From Clostridiaceae bacterium (GTDB lineage: Bacteria; Bacillota_A; Clostridia; Clostridiales; Clostridiaceae): a stretch of DNA of 64,000 nt. Shown in pieces: positions 15,254 to 23,531 of this stretch. Location of the stretch: assembly GCA_029256485.1 (NCBI GenBank), contig JAQSXU010000001.1, forward strand, positions 124,001 through 188,000, in the 5' to 3' direction. The notes beneath the pieces were generated by a model that was not told the DNA's origin, ran no database searches, and worked only from the letters and a program-made list of their open reading frames with translations. Positions within the stretch are counted from its first letter, which is position 1, and each line of letters opens with the position of its first letter. The translations under genes were made by a program, and so were the position numbers.

Positions 15254-17263
15254 ATGGAACTCGAATTGTTAGGAATAAATAAAGCAAAAATTAATCAATT
15301 TAATAAAAAAGGAATTTTTTCTATAGAAGATTTAGCAAGATTTTTTCCAAGAAAATATTATGATTTTAGAAATATAACGCCTATAAGCCAGGTAAAAGAC
15401 GGTGAGATTTTGGCAGTTGTAGGTAAGATAATAGAAATAAATACGACTTTTAAAATGATTAGAGTAAAGATACGAGATTCATATGGAAAATATATGTATG
15501 TAATATGGTTTAATAGTCCATATCTTGCAGATATACTTGAAAAAGATAAGGAAGCAAATAAGGAATATATTTTTTGTGGAAAAATACAAGTTGATGAAAA
15601 ATATCATTCCAAACGAATGATAAGTCCATTGTATTATGGAACAAAAATAAGTGAATATCAGACTATTATACCAGTATATTCAAAAATTAAAGGCATGTCT
15701 GATAGCTTTTTAAAACAATCAATAGATTCTGCTATTGCGTTAGTAAATAAAAATGATTATTTAGAACCCATAATGCTTAATAAATTCAAGATAGCTAAGA
15801 CTTCAATTGCACTTAGGGCTATACATCAGCCTAAAACAGATGTTGACTTAAAAATAGCAAAAAAGAGGTTTATTTTTGATGATTTATTTGAATTTGGAAT
15901 GAAATTGGAACACATGCAACAATCTGTAAATAAAACTACTAAATACAAAATGCCTAAGCATGACATAACTGATAAATTCATATCACAACTATCTTTTAAA
16001 TTAACAAATGGACAAAGAGATGCTTTAAATGCGATTTATAAAAAAATGAGAGCTGAAGAAAGAGTAAATGCTTTAGTACAGGGAGATGTGGGTTGTGGTA
16101 AAACTATTGTAGCTATTATTTTAATGCTAATAGCTTGTGAAAATGGGTATCAAAGTGCTTTAATGACACCAACAAATGTTCTTGCTAAACAGCATTATCA
16201 TGAATTATTGGAAAGGCTAAAAGATATGCCATATAGCATAGCATTTTTATCTGGTGAAACTAAAGCAAAAGAAAAGAAAGAAATACTAAAAAAGCTTGAG
16301 TTGGGAGAAATTAATATAATAGTTGGAACACATGCTGTAATTCAAAAAGAAGTTAAATTCAAAAACCTTGCTTTAACAGTAGTTGATGAAGAACATAGAT
16401 TTGGAGTAGTTCAAAGAAATCAGTTACTTGAAAAGTCTAAAGAAGGTGTTCATAATATTACAATGAGTGCAACGCCTATTCCAAGAACTTTGGCAATGAC
16501 TATTTATGGTAATGCCCTTGATGTTTTGAATATAACAACATTGCCAAATGGAAGAAAGCCAATAGTAACAATTCAAGTAAAGAATGAAGACAAAGCATAT
16601 GAGGCTATGTATAGACAAATAAATGAAGGAAGACAATGTTATGTAGTATGTCCATTAATAGAAGATTCAGAATGGGAAGGACTTGAAGATGTTGATTCGG
16701 TAGAAACTACATATAAAAAAATGACAGAATATTTTAAAAAATATCCAGAGGTTAATATTTCAATGATTTCTGGAAAAATGAAACAAAAAGAAGTTGGTGA
16801 AGAAATTGATAAATTTTCAAAAAATGAATATCAAATAATTATTTCAACAACAATAATTGAGGTCGGTGTCAATGTTCCAAATGCCAGTGTAATATTAATA
16901 AAAAATGCAGAAAGGTTTGGTCTTTCTCAGCTTCATCAGTTAAGAGGTAGAGTAGGTAGAGGAATACACCAATCATATTGTGTTTTATTATCAGATAAAA
17001 AAGACAATCCAAAATTACATGCTATGTGTGAAATAATAGATGGTTTTAAGATTGCAGAGAAAGATTTAGAACTTAGAGGTACAGGTGATTTCATAGGGAC
17101 TAAACAGTCTGGTCAAAATAAATTTGTTATGTTAATGCTATCTTATCCTAAATTTTTTGAAAAAATAAAATACGAAATATCGGAAATTTGTAAAGATAAA
17201 ATACGATTTAATAGGTATAGTTTCATTAATAACATAGAAACTGTAGACATTTTTGAGGACTAA
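15254..17263 (+). CDS. recG: ATP-dependent DNA helicase RecG
   Basis: 669 residues from ATG 15254 (RBS AAGGGAG). N-terminal wedge/OB domain with LARFFPRKYYDFRNITPI, then helicase motifs: Q-motif region LTNGQRDALNAI, Walker A QGDVGCGKT (about 277), DEEHRFGV as motif II (most RecG proteins have DEQH), MSATPIPRTLAMTIYG, VCPLIE, and RGRVGRG near the end. RecG unwinds forks, Holliday junctions and R-loops and helps restart replication. It is full length and clearly intact. A replicon-borne copy suggests control of its own fork repair or R-loop-primed replication. Confidence 0.95.
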   Translation: MELELLGINKAKINQFNKKGIFSIEDLARFFPRKYYDFRNITPISQVKDGEILAVVGKIIEINTTFKMIRVKIRDSYGKYMYVIWFNSPYLADILEKDKEANKEYIFCGKIQVDEKYHSKRMISPLYYGTKISEYQTIIPVYSKIKGMSDSFLKQSIDSAIALVNKNDYLEPIMLNKFKIAKTSIALRAIHQPKTDVDLKIAKKRFIFDDLFEFGMKLEHMQQSVNKTTKYKMPKHDITDKFISQLSFKLTNGQRDALNAIYKKMRAEERVNALVQGDVGCGKTIVAIILMLIACENGYQSALMTPTNVLAKQHYHELLERLKDMPYSIAFLSGETKAKEKKEILKKLELGEINIIVGTHAVIQKEVKFKNLALTVVDEEHRFGVVQRNQLLEKSKEGVHNITMSATPIPRTLAMTIYGNALDVLNITTLPNGRKPIVTIQVKNEDKAYEAMYRQINEGRQCYVVCPLIEDSEWEGLEDVDSVETTYKKMTEYFKKYPEVNISMISGKMKQKEVGEEIDKFSKNEYQIIISTTIIEVGVNVPNASVILIKNAERFGLSQLHQLRGRVGRGIHQSYCVLLSDKKDNPKLHAMCEIIDGFKIAEKDLELRGTGDFIGTKQSGQNKFVMLMLSYPKFFEKIKYEISEICKDKIRFNRYSFINNIETVDIFED

Positions 17264-17276
17264 TAGTAAATAATAA

Positions 17277-17305
17277 TTTACAAATTATAATGAACATGAT
17301 ATAAT
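17277..17305 (+). promoter_or_regulatory. Promoter
   Basis: TTTACA (17277-17282), 17 bp ending in ATGA, TATAAT (17300-17305). It is immediately after recG and serves the 64-aa gene. Confidence 0.8.
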
Positions 17306-17363
17306 AAAATTTATAATATATGTCAAGTATACTCATGATATAGATAAAAGGAGAACGTGGAAT

Positions 17364-17558
17364 ATGGCAAAAAGAAAAATTCATAAAACTCAAAAGAGAA
17401 TTGATTCTAAATATGATGATGCTATTAAAGATTTTGTGGGGAGAACTATAGATAATCCAGAATTTTTTAATATGACACCTGAAACTCAATATAAGTTTTC
17501 AATGAATGTATTACAAGAGCATTTAAAAGCAGATGATGAAAAGGAAAAACAAATTTAG
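17364..17558 (+). CDS. Hypothetical protein, 64 aa
   Basis: RBS AAAAGGAGAAC before ATG 17364. The small charged protein begins MAKRKIHKTQKRIDSKYDDAIKD and looks fully helical, with a basic N-terminus and acidic C-terminus. It has its own promoter and terminator. Unknown; a nucleic acid binding role is possible. Confidence 0.65.
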   Translation: MAKRKIHKTQKRIDSKYDDAIKDFVGRTIDNPEFFNMTPETQYKFSMNVLQEHLKADDEKEKQI

Positions 17559-17600
17559 TATGATTTTTAAACTTCCTAAAATTATAAATATTCTCCTATT

Positions 17601-17633
17601 AAAAAAATCACTTTATATTAAAGTGATTTTTTT
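17601..17633. terminator. Bidirectional terminator
   Basis: AAAAAAATCACTTTA pairs with TAAAGTGATTTTTTT between converging genes. Confidence 0.85.
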
Positions 17634-17669
17634 AATTTAAATTCACGTTGTTCAATTTTTAAACTTTTT

Positions 17670-18185
17670 TCATAATTGATTTATATTTAAAATTTCTGAT
17701 TTAGTTTTGACTAAATCTAAATTTTCTTTATAATTAGTTGAAAAATATCTATATAAATTTATTAATCTATCTTTATATTCGGGATTTTCTTCTCTGTTAT
17801 ACAATACCTTATTAAATACAATTTTTTGAAGAGTTTCTTCCATAACTCCTAAAATACAATTAATTTCAATTAGTGAAAAAGTATGAATTTCATCAATGTT
17901 CTTAATGTTCCCTAATTTATTTATAAGGCACGTAAATGTGTTTTTTATATTCACCCAGTAACAAATTTGTGTCTTTTCTTTTTTATTACACGCAATGGTA
18001 TAATCATCGTTAATTTTTTTTAGTTCACTGTATAAAAGAGTTAATATGATTTTTATATCTTCATCTAAAATACTTACTTCTATAGAAATATTGTTATGTA
18101 ATAAAGATTTCACAGTAACCCTATCAGATAATGATTTATTTGTATAATTTAATAATTCTTCATTAAACTTTATTATTTTTTTCAT
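17670..18185 (-). CDS. Hypothetical protein, 171 aa
   Basis: The first codon is preceded by ATAGGAGCGTG. The product is helical with several cysteines scattered (ACNKKEKTQICYW, NTFTCLINKL, INCILGVMEE). It has no recognised domain. The gene is monocistronic, convergent with the 64-aa gene. Confidence 0.6.
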   Translation of the reverse strand: MKKIIKFNEELLNYTNKSLSDRVTVKSLLHNNISIEVSILDEDIKIILTLLYSELKKINDDYTIACNKKEKTQICYWVNIKNTFTCLINKLGNIKNIDEIHTFSLIEINCILGVMEETLQKIVFNKVLYNREENPEYKDRLINLYRYFSTNYKENLDLVKTKSEILNINQL

Positions 18186-18347
18186 AAATCACGCTCCTAT
18201 AATTTGAATTATACTATAAATTAATAAAAAATGCTACATTTTTTATTAATGTTCTATAAAGCATAGCTATTTTATATCGAATTGAAAAAATACATATAAT
18301 TTAAAATCAACTCTATAAAAAATAATAATGTGATTGGAGGAATAATA

Positions 18348-20477
18348 TTGAATAATGAAATAAAAGAACAAATACTTGCTTATTTAACTGATATACCAGT
18401 AAATAAAGCGATAACGAAATTAAAGTTGGAAAGCGATTTAAAAATTTCTAAGGTTGAGAGGAAGATATTTGAAAATTCGATTAAAGAATTAAAAAAAGAG
18501 AATATTGTCCACACAACAAAGAAAAAGGGTTTAATGATTAATAAAAATATAAAGTTTATAATTGGAACATTTTTTTCTAATTGTAAAGGTTATGGTTTTG
18601 TAGTTTCACAAGATGAAAGTATTCAAGACCTATTTATTCCACAAAGCAAGGTAAATAACGCACTTCATAAAGATAGAGTTGTAGTAAAGATTATTAAAAG
18701 ACCTGAAAATAACAAAAGGGCAGAAGGTGAAATTATTAGCGTATTGTCAAGACAGTTAGAATCTATAATTGGCACTTATATGGCAAATGAAACCTTTGGA
18801 TTTGTAATTCCTGATAACAATAAGATAAATAGAGATATTTATATACCTCAAGGTTGCTCTAATGGTGCAAATTCTTACGATAAAGTAGTTTGTCAAATAA
18901 CCAAATATCCTGAAAGAGATAGAAAACCAGAAGGAGAAATAACTGAAATTATTGGAGTTAAATGGGACAAAGGGGTTGATGTGTTATCAATAATTAAAGA
19001 TAATAATATTAAATCTGATTTTCCTCCTAAAGTAATTAAATTTGTAGATAAAATTCCTGAAGTGATTAAAGAAGAAGAATTAAAGAGAAGAGAAAATCTA
19101 ACAGATTTAAAAATATTTACAATAGATGGCGAAGATGCTAAGGATTTAGACGATGCTGTTTCAATTAAAAAGCTTGATAACGGAAATTACCAGTTAGGTG
19201 TTCATATAGCGGATGTATCACATTATGTTAAGGAAAACTCAGTAATAGATAAGGAAGCTTTAGAAAGAGCAACCTCGGTATATTTAATTGATACTGTTAT
19301 CCCAATGTTACCTAAAAAGTTATCAAATAATCTATGCAGTTTGAATCCTAACACTATTAAATTAACATTGTCAGTATTTATGGATATTGATAAGCATGGA
19401 GTAGTAGTAAACCATAGAATTTGCGAATCTTTTATCAATACAGTAGCAAGATTAAATTACACAGAAGTTTCAGATTTCTTAGAAAATAATGATACTTCAT
19501 TTAAAGAGAAATATCCATTTTTATTAGAAGATATAAAAATTATGGAAGAGCTTGCTAAAGTATTAATGAAAAAAAGAAATGATAGAGGAGCAATTGATTT
19601 TGATTTTCCTGAAGCTAAGATTATTTTAAATGAAGACGGTAAAGTTAAAGACATAACTAAATATGATAGAAGAATATCTAATAAAATAATTGAAGAATTT
19701 ATGCTTGTTTGTAATGAAACTGTAGCTGAGATTTTCTTTTTAAAAGAATTGCCATTTGTTTATAGGGTTCACGAAAATCCAAGGATAGATAAACTTGAAG
19801 AATTTAGAGAATTTATAAAAGAGTATGGTTATTATCTACCAGAAGATTGTGAATGCATCAATTCTATTATGTTACAAGACATTTTAAATGAAGTTAAAGG
19901 TAAAAAGATGGGGCAAGCCTTTAATCTTGTGCTTTTGAAAACTATGCAACAAGCAAGATATTCACCAATATGTAATGGTCATTTTGGTTTATCAACATCA
20001 TTTTATTGTCATTTTACTTCACCAATACGAAGATACCCAGACCTTCAAATTCATAGAATTATTAAAGAATCATTACATGGAGAATTAAGTGTTATAAGAA
20101 AAGAACACTTAGAAGAAATTGTTAAGAATAGTTCTAAAATATCTTCAAGAAGAGAGAGAGTGGCTGAACAAGCTGAAAATGAACTTCATACAATCAAAAA
20201 ATTAGAGTTTATGGAAGATAAGATTGGTCAAGTATATGAGGGAATAGTGACTGGATTTAATTCAATTGGAATTTTTATTACTCTTGAAAATACTGCAGAG
20301 GGTATATTAAAAATAGATAAAATTAAAGATGATAATTATGAATTAGATAGAAAGCAATTCTCATTTATTGGCAAAAGTACTAATCAAAAAATAATGATAG
20401 GTGATAAAATTTTAATTTCGGTAAACAAAGTAGACGTTGATTGTAAAGAAATGTTGTTTGATTTCATATCTAAATAA
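18348..20477 (+). CDS. rnr: Ribonuclease R (RNase II/R family)
   Basis: 709 residues starting at TTG 18348, seven bases after GGAGG. An N-terminal winged-helix region, two cold-shock-like domains (GTFFSNCKGYGFVVSQDES, GTYMANETFGFVIPDNN), the RNB catalytic domain with FTIDGEDAKDLDDAVSI (the aspartate cluster at about 257-268) and GVHIADVSHYV, then a C-terminal S1 domain (GQVYEGIVTGFNSIGIFITL). RNase R degrades structured RNA 3' to 5', including tmRNA-tagged mRNA and rRNA. The copy is intact. It lies 3 kb from the Ro60-type locus; bacterial Ro proteins are known to team with 3' exonucleases, so a partnership is plausible. Confidence 0.95.
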   Translation: MNNEIKEQILAYLTDIPVNKAITKLKLESDLKISKVERKIFENSIKELKKENIVHTTKKKGLMINKNIKFIIGTFFSNCKGYGFVVSQDESIQDLFIPQSKVNNALHKDRVVVKIIKRPENNKRAEGEIISVLSRQLESIIGTYMANETFGFVIPDNNKINRDIYIPQGCSNGANSYDKVVCQITKYPERDRKPEGEITEIIGVKWDKGVDVLSIIKDNNIKSDFPPKVIKFVDKIPEVIKEEELKRRENLTDLKIFTIDGEDAKDLDDAVSIKKLDNGNYQLGVHIADVSHYVKENSVIDKEALERATSVYLIDTVIPMLPKKLSNNLCSLNPNTIKLTLSVFMDIDKHGVVVNHRICESFINTVARLNYTEVSDFLENNDTSFKEKYPFLLEDIKIMEELAKVLMKKRNDRGAIDFDFPEAKIILNEDGKVKDITKYDRRISNKIIEEFMLVCNETVAEIFFLKELPFVYRVHENPRIDKLEEFREFIKEYGYYLPEDCECINSIMLQDILNEVKGKKMGQAFNLVLLKTMQQARYSPICNGHFGLSTSFYCHFTSPIRRYPDLQIHRIIKESLHGELSVIRKEHLEEIVKNSSKISSRRERVAEQAENELHTIKKLEFMEDKIGQVYEGIVTGFNSIGIFITLENTAEGILKIDKIKDDNYELDRKQFSFIGKSTNQKIMIGDKILISVNKVDVDCKEMLFDFISK

Positions 20478-20526
20478 ACTAATAGTTACTTAAAAGCCAA
20501 TCATGGTAAATTGAACAACAGAAATA

Positions 20527-20560
20527 AAAAAAGATTATGTAAAAACATAGTCTTTTTTTA
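20527..20560. terminator. Bidirectional terminator
   Basis: AAAAAAGATTATGT pairs with ACATAGTCTTTTTT (one mismatch) between rnr and the converging 20584 gene. Confidence 0.8.
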
Positions 20561-20583
20561 TTTGATTTATTATTTACTTTCAA

Positions 20584-21027
20584 TTATTCATTAAGTATTT
20601 TTAACTCTTTCTTTGTTCCTTCAAAATAATCTTTTATATGTTTGCTCATATACTTTCCTATTGAATAGAATTTGCTATTCGATATAAATATCATGTTATC
20701 AAACTTAACATTAGCATTTTTGTCTAAAACTAATTTTTTTGAAAAAGTATCTAATATGTTTTTAGAAGTATCAAAGAAAATAGTCTCTAAATTAGCATTG
20801 ATTTTGTTATATTTTTTCATCTCACAATTCAAATAATTCTCTCCTATGTTAATAGCAATTGTCATAGTAGGGTTAACTTGGAAATTTTTCATTACTATAA
20901 AATAAGTAACTTCTTTGTCAATTTTAATAATAAGAGTCATGCTTTCTTTAACTTTATTTAATATATCTTTTCTGTTTTTTATTATAGAAAGAATTTCTTC
21001 TGTTACTATTTTTTTTATTTCTTCCAT
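20584..21027 (-). CDS. Hypothetical protein, 147 aa
   Basis: The product has a helical N-terminus (EEIKKIVTEEILSIIKNRKDI), beta strands in the middle (TLIIKIDKEVTYFIVMKNF) and a helical C-terminus (YSIGKYMSKHIKDYFEG). AAAAGGAGTTAA lies upstream of the ATG. It is the last gene of a minus-strand cluster that runs from the HTH gene at 22156. No recognised family. Confidence 0.6.
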   Translation of the reverse strand: MEEIKKIVTEEILSIIKNRKDILNKVKESMTLIIKIDKEVTYFIVMKNFQVNPTMTIAINIGENYLNCEMKKYNKINANLETIFFDTSKNILDTFSKKLVLDKNANVKFDNMIFISNSKFYSIGKYMSKHIKDYFEGTKKELKILNE

Positions 21028-21109
21028 TATGATTATTAACTCCTTTTGTATTTATCAATAACCTTCTTCATTATGTCAATTACATTAATCATGTATACTT
21101 GCATTTATA

Positions 21110-21610
21110 CTAATCATCTTTTTCCACCTTTCTTTCTAACCATACTTCAAAAGATGTTTTTTCACCTTTCAATATCTTAATTCTATCATCTAACAACAAT
21201 TTGCAATTATCATTTAAATAATAATCTTTCTTTATCTTTTCAAGAACTGATAAATCTTTAATACCAAAAATAAAATCTAAAAATTTTTTATTAAGGATAT
21301 CTTCTTGGTGTTTAATATTAATAGTATCATTTACTATTTGAGAAAATAAATTCAACGTTTCATTATCACAATCATAAAGATTTCCCAATTCTGCAAAGTG
21401 CGTTTCAACTACTATATTATTTATTAATGCTTTCATAACATTAAAGTCATTAGTATCTCCATATATTGAAAAATACCAAAGTTTTTGTTTTCCATTTTGT
21501 TTTTCAGATATTGACTTTAATTTTAAATTTAATTTTTCACATGCCTTTAAAACGGAGCATCGTTTTTCATCATTAATATCTCTTATCATAAGAGTTATAT
21601 CTCTTTTCAA
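21110..21610 (-). CDS. Hypothetical protein, 166 aa
   Basis: AAAAGGAAGGAAG precedes ATG 21610. The N-terminal half has an alternating pattern (RDITLMIRDINDEKRCSVL ... KLWYFSIYGD), perhaps an alpha/beta ferredoxin-like fold. The C-terminal half is helical and ends in VWLERKVEKDD. Not recognised. Encoded 27 bp after the 66-aa gene in the same direction. Confidence 0.6.
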   Translation of the reverse strand: MKRDITLMIRDINDEKRCSVLKACEKLNLKLKSISEKQNGKQKLWYFSIYGDTNDFNVMKALINNIVVETHFAELGNLYDCDNETLNLFSQIVNDTINIKHQEDILNKKFLDFIFGIKDLSVLEKIKKDYYLNDNCKLLLDDRIKILKGEKTSFEVWLERKVEKDD

Positions 21611-21636
21611 AAAATCAACTTCCTTCCTTTTAATCT

Positions 21637-21837
21637 TTATCCTTTAATATATATTTGATTTATTTCGTCAAATCCCCTTGTGATTGAGACTCTGCTATTA
21701 CTTAATTCTACTTTTTTGTATCTGTAATTTAAATCTGTTACAACCCATTCGCCATCGTAAATCCCATCATTATTTCCATATTCTTCTTTACATTTTTCAG
21801 AAATTGTTGTATAAAGAATTATTTGTTTTATATCCAT
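21637..21837 (-). CDS. Hypothetical protein, 66 aa
   Basis: AAGAGGAG precedes ATG 21837. The protein ends with YKKVELSNSRVSITRGFDEINQIYIKG, beta-rich, preceded by an acidic GNNDGIYDGEW segment. Unknown. Middle gene of the minus-strand set upstream of 20584. Confidence 0.6.
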   Translation of the reverse strand: MDIKQIILYTTISEKCKEEYGNNDGIYDGEWVVTDLNYRYKKVELSNSRVSITRGFDEINQIYIKG

Positions 21838-21925
21838 TTACATACTCCTCTTAATTTATTTTATGTAAAACACCTTTTTAATATATATATTTATTATATT
21901 ATAACTTTTTACAAAGAATTATAAA

Positions 21926-22156
21926 TTAAGAATCAGTGTTTTGTAAGTTATTATAGTCGATTTTTATTAGTTCATCTAAAGAACACTCCAAAGCAGAACA
22001 AATTTTTAATAAATTTCTTAATTGTATAGTATCTATATCTACGTTATTATCAAGGTTACTAATGACTTTCCATGATATATTTGCAATTCTACTTAGTTCT
22101 CTTAATGTCTTAATCCCTTTTTTTGCCATTAAAATACGCAAGTTTGATGTAATCAT
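21926..22156 (-). CDS. HTH (Xre/Cro-type) regulator, 76 aa
   Basis: ATG 22156 is preceded by AAAGGAGGATT. The product SNLRILMAKKGIKTLRELSRIANISWKVISNLDNN is a Cro/CI-like helix-turn-helix, followed by the usual LLKICSALECSLDELIKID tail. It is essentially a bare DNA-binding domain. It is transcribed divergently from the RNA array at 22493, so it is the leading candidate regulator of that array through the palindromic repeats at 22391-22484. Confidence 0.85.
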   Translation of the reverse strand: MITSNLRILMAKKGIKTLRELSRIANISWKVISNLDNNVDIDTIQLRNLLKICSALECSLDELIKIDYNNLQNTDS

Positions 22157-22299
22157 TTTATAAATCCTCCTTTCAATTTTCATTAAAGAATATATCGAGT
22201 TATATATTTAAAAACATAACACATAATAGTCAATATGTCAATTGAAATTGGCAATTACAACTTCAAATTGATGTTCGACAATTGTAAGATAATTTTCGC
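22157..22299. other. Regulatory intergenic DNA
   Basis: Contains ATAGTCAATATGTCAATTG (from 22227), a partial copy of the recurring TTGACTAT dyad pointing toward the HTH gene, and short mirrored CAATT/AATTG blocks at 22239-22284. No reading frame. Confidence 0.45.
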
Positions 22300-22327
22300 T
22301 TGACATAAATAAACTATATGTTATAAT
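22300..22327 (+). promoter_or_regulatory. Promoter of the RNA array
   Basis: TTGACA (22300-22305), 16 bp, TATAAT (22322-22327), followed by ATGAATTATAA. It is the best plus-strand promoter before the array and would give a leader of about 160 bases before unit 1. Confidence 0.75.
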
Positions 22328-22390
22328 GAATTATAACTTGATTATATGCAATAAACAATTATGTTAGTAATAAATTTAATTACAATGTAA

Positions 22391-22484
22391 TATAATTAAA
22401 TTATAATTGAGAGTTATCAAACATATTTTGAAATTATCATGGAATAGTTTCAACTATAATACAATATAATTAAATTATAATTGA
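22391..22484 (+). repeat. Two 20-bp direct repeats with palindromic core
   Basis: TATAATTAAATTATAATTGA occurs at 22391-22410 and again at 22465-22484. The first 15 bases are a near-perfect palindrome around a central A. Two such sites between promoter and RNA unit 1 look like operator sites. Confidence 0.7.
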
Positions 22485-22490
22485 CAATTT

Positions 22491-22617
22491 AATATGAGGT
22501 GCACTTAAGACTACATTTTGAAAAAAATACAGGATTATCTAATAATACAAATATTTCAGGGGTATATAATAATAAATACGCCTGGATAAAAAAGTCTTAA
22601 CATTAATTCCTTATATT
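22491..22617 (+). ncRNA. Array RNA unit 1 (Y-like RNA)
   Basis: A 127-base unit closed by AATATGAGG (22491-22499) with CCTTATATT (22609-22617), nine pairs with one G-U. The conserved motif GGTGC-N-AAGACTACATT follows, and TTAAGAC (22505-22511) pairs with GTCTTAA (22594-22600). A hairpin CAGGGGTAT/ATACGCCTG (22557-22584) tops the structure. The spacer downstream (22618-22715) holds further G-rich hairpins, e.g. GAGTTGATGTACAACTC (22657-22673). Confidence 0.8.
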
Positions 22618-22715
22618 AAAATTTACTTGACGATGGGTGGTAAAATCGTTCCATGTGAGTTGATGTACAACTCCGTTTAGGTGGTTAGGGCGATTAAATC
22701 ACTATTATGAAACTC

Positions 22716-22845
22716 GTTTCGGGGTGCTTTCAAGACTACATTAATTTGAGATTTTTTAAGAGATAGAAATATCAAGTTATATTAACGGAAGTTGATATAA
22801 CAGTAATAAGTAAAACAAATGTCTTGAACCAATTTTCTCTGAAAT
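22716..22845 (+). ncRNA. Array RNA unit 2 (Y-like RNA)
   Basis: Outer stem TTTCGGGG (22717-22724) with CTCTGAAA (22837-22844), two G-U pairs. Conserved GGTGC then CAAGACTACATT. Inner stem TTCAAGAC (22729-22736) with GTCTTGAA (22821-22828): the extra C and G relative to unit 1 are compensatory. Apical hairpin GTTATATTAAC-GGAA-GTTGATATAAC (22776-22801). Confidence 0.85.
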
Positions 22846-22848
22846 TTA

Positions 22849-23048
22849 TTTTTGAGGTGCATACAAGATTACATTAAAACAAGAATGGTATCTATTTAAA
22901 ATAGAAATTATCAGATATTGAATATCAGATAATTATTTAAAACGAATTACGTATCAAGTATGTAATATTTGATATGTAATAAGAAAGAATTAAATCCAGA
23001 TTAAAAATCTGAGATTTATTTGTATCTTGTGATAATTTTCCTTAAAAC
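22849..23048 (+). ncRNA. Array RNA unit 3 (Y-like RNA, C-G to U-A switch)
   Basis: Outer stem TTTTTGAGG (22849-22857) with CCTTAAAAC (23040-23048), eight or nine pairs. The motif reads GGTGC...AAGATTACATT: its C has become T. The partner strand ATCTTGT (23024-23030) has changed G to A, so ACAAGAT (22863-22869) still pairs. Inside are three stem-loops (AATTATC/GATAATT, ATTACGTATCAA/TTGATATGTAAT, CAGATT/AATCTG), a branched top. Confidence 0.85.
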
Positions 23049-23128
23049 TAAAACTTAGAAAAAACGGTTAGACCGTTTGGCATTAGGGGATACGTTCTAT
23101 TAATGTTTAAATAAAATTAAATACCATT

Positions 23129-23227
23129 GTGGGGTGCTGTTAAGACTACATTCATTTGAAAATAAAATTAAAGATATTTAGTTACCCAATAGGGGTAACA
23201 TTGCTGTCTTAATACACTTTTCCCTAC
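23129..23227 (+). ncRNA. Array RNA unit 4 (Y-like RNA)
   Basis: The shortest unit, 99 bases. Outer stem GTGGGG (23129-23134) with CCCTAC (23222-23227). Inner stem TTAAGAC (23140-23146) with GTCTTAA (23206-23212). Apical hairpin GTTACCC/GGGTAAC (23181-23199). The preceding gap (23049-23128) holds a hairpin AACGGTTAGACCGTT and CATTAG...CTATTAATG. Confidence 0.85.
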
Positions 23228-23237
23228 TAAATCAATC

Positions 23238-23427
23238 AATAAGAGGTGCTGGAAAGACTACATTTAAAAATTTAAAATCATACAAATTATAAAAATAATT
23301 TTTTGAATTAAACAATTTAGTGTAGAAATACCCAGATAGAACAAAGAAAACTTTTTGATAATAGAAATAAATTTTGCAAAAATTTATTAATCGTAATCAA
23401 CAGTCTTTCCGAAATTTTCCTTTTATT
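23238..23427 (+). ncRNA. Array RNA unit 5 (Y-like RNA)
   Basis: Outer stem AATAAGAGG (23238-23246) with CCTTTTATT (23419-23427), nine pairs with one G-U. Inner stem GGAAAGAC (23251-23258) with GTCTTTCC (23403-23410), perfect, again covarying with the other copies. A hairpin AATAAATTTT/AAAATTTATT sits inside. The 3' strand ends ...AAATTTTCC, shared with units 2 and 3. Confidence 0.85.
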
Positions 23428-23447
23428 ATGTATTGAGTAAAAATTAG

Positions 23448-23480
23448 GGATAAGCCAAAAATGACTTATCCTTTTATATT
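23448..23480 (+). terminator. Terminator between RNA array and the fusion gene
   Basis: GGATAAG (23448-23454) pairs with CTTATCC (23465-23471), followed by TTTTATATT. No promoter is evident between it and the 23532 gene, so the fusion gene is probably expressed by read-through and the RNAs exceed the mRNA in amount. Confidence 0.7.
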
Positions 23481-23531
23481 GATAAATTTAAAAATAAAAA
23501 AGAAAATATAAAAACAAAAGGAGATATAAAT

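Noticed and set aside
22491..23428. Five repeats of GGTGC...AAGACTACATT could be a CRISPR array
   Set aside because: Repeat-to-repeat distances vary from about 113 to 276 bases, the conserved word is short, there is no spacer-like regularity and no cas gene. Each copy pairs with its own downstream sequence.
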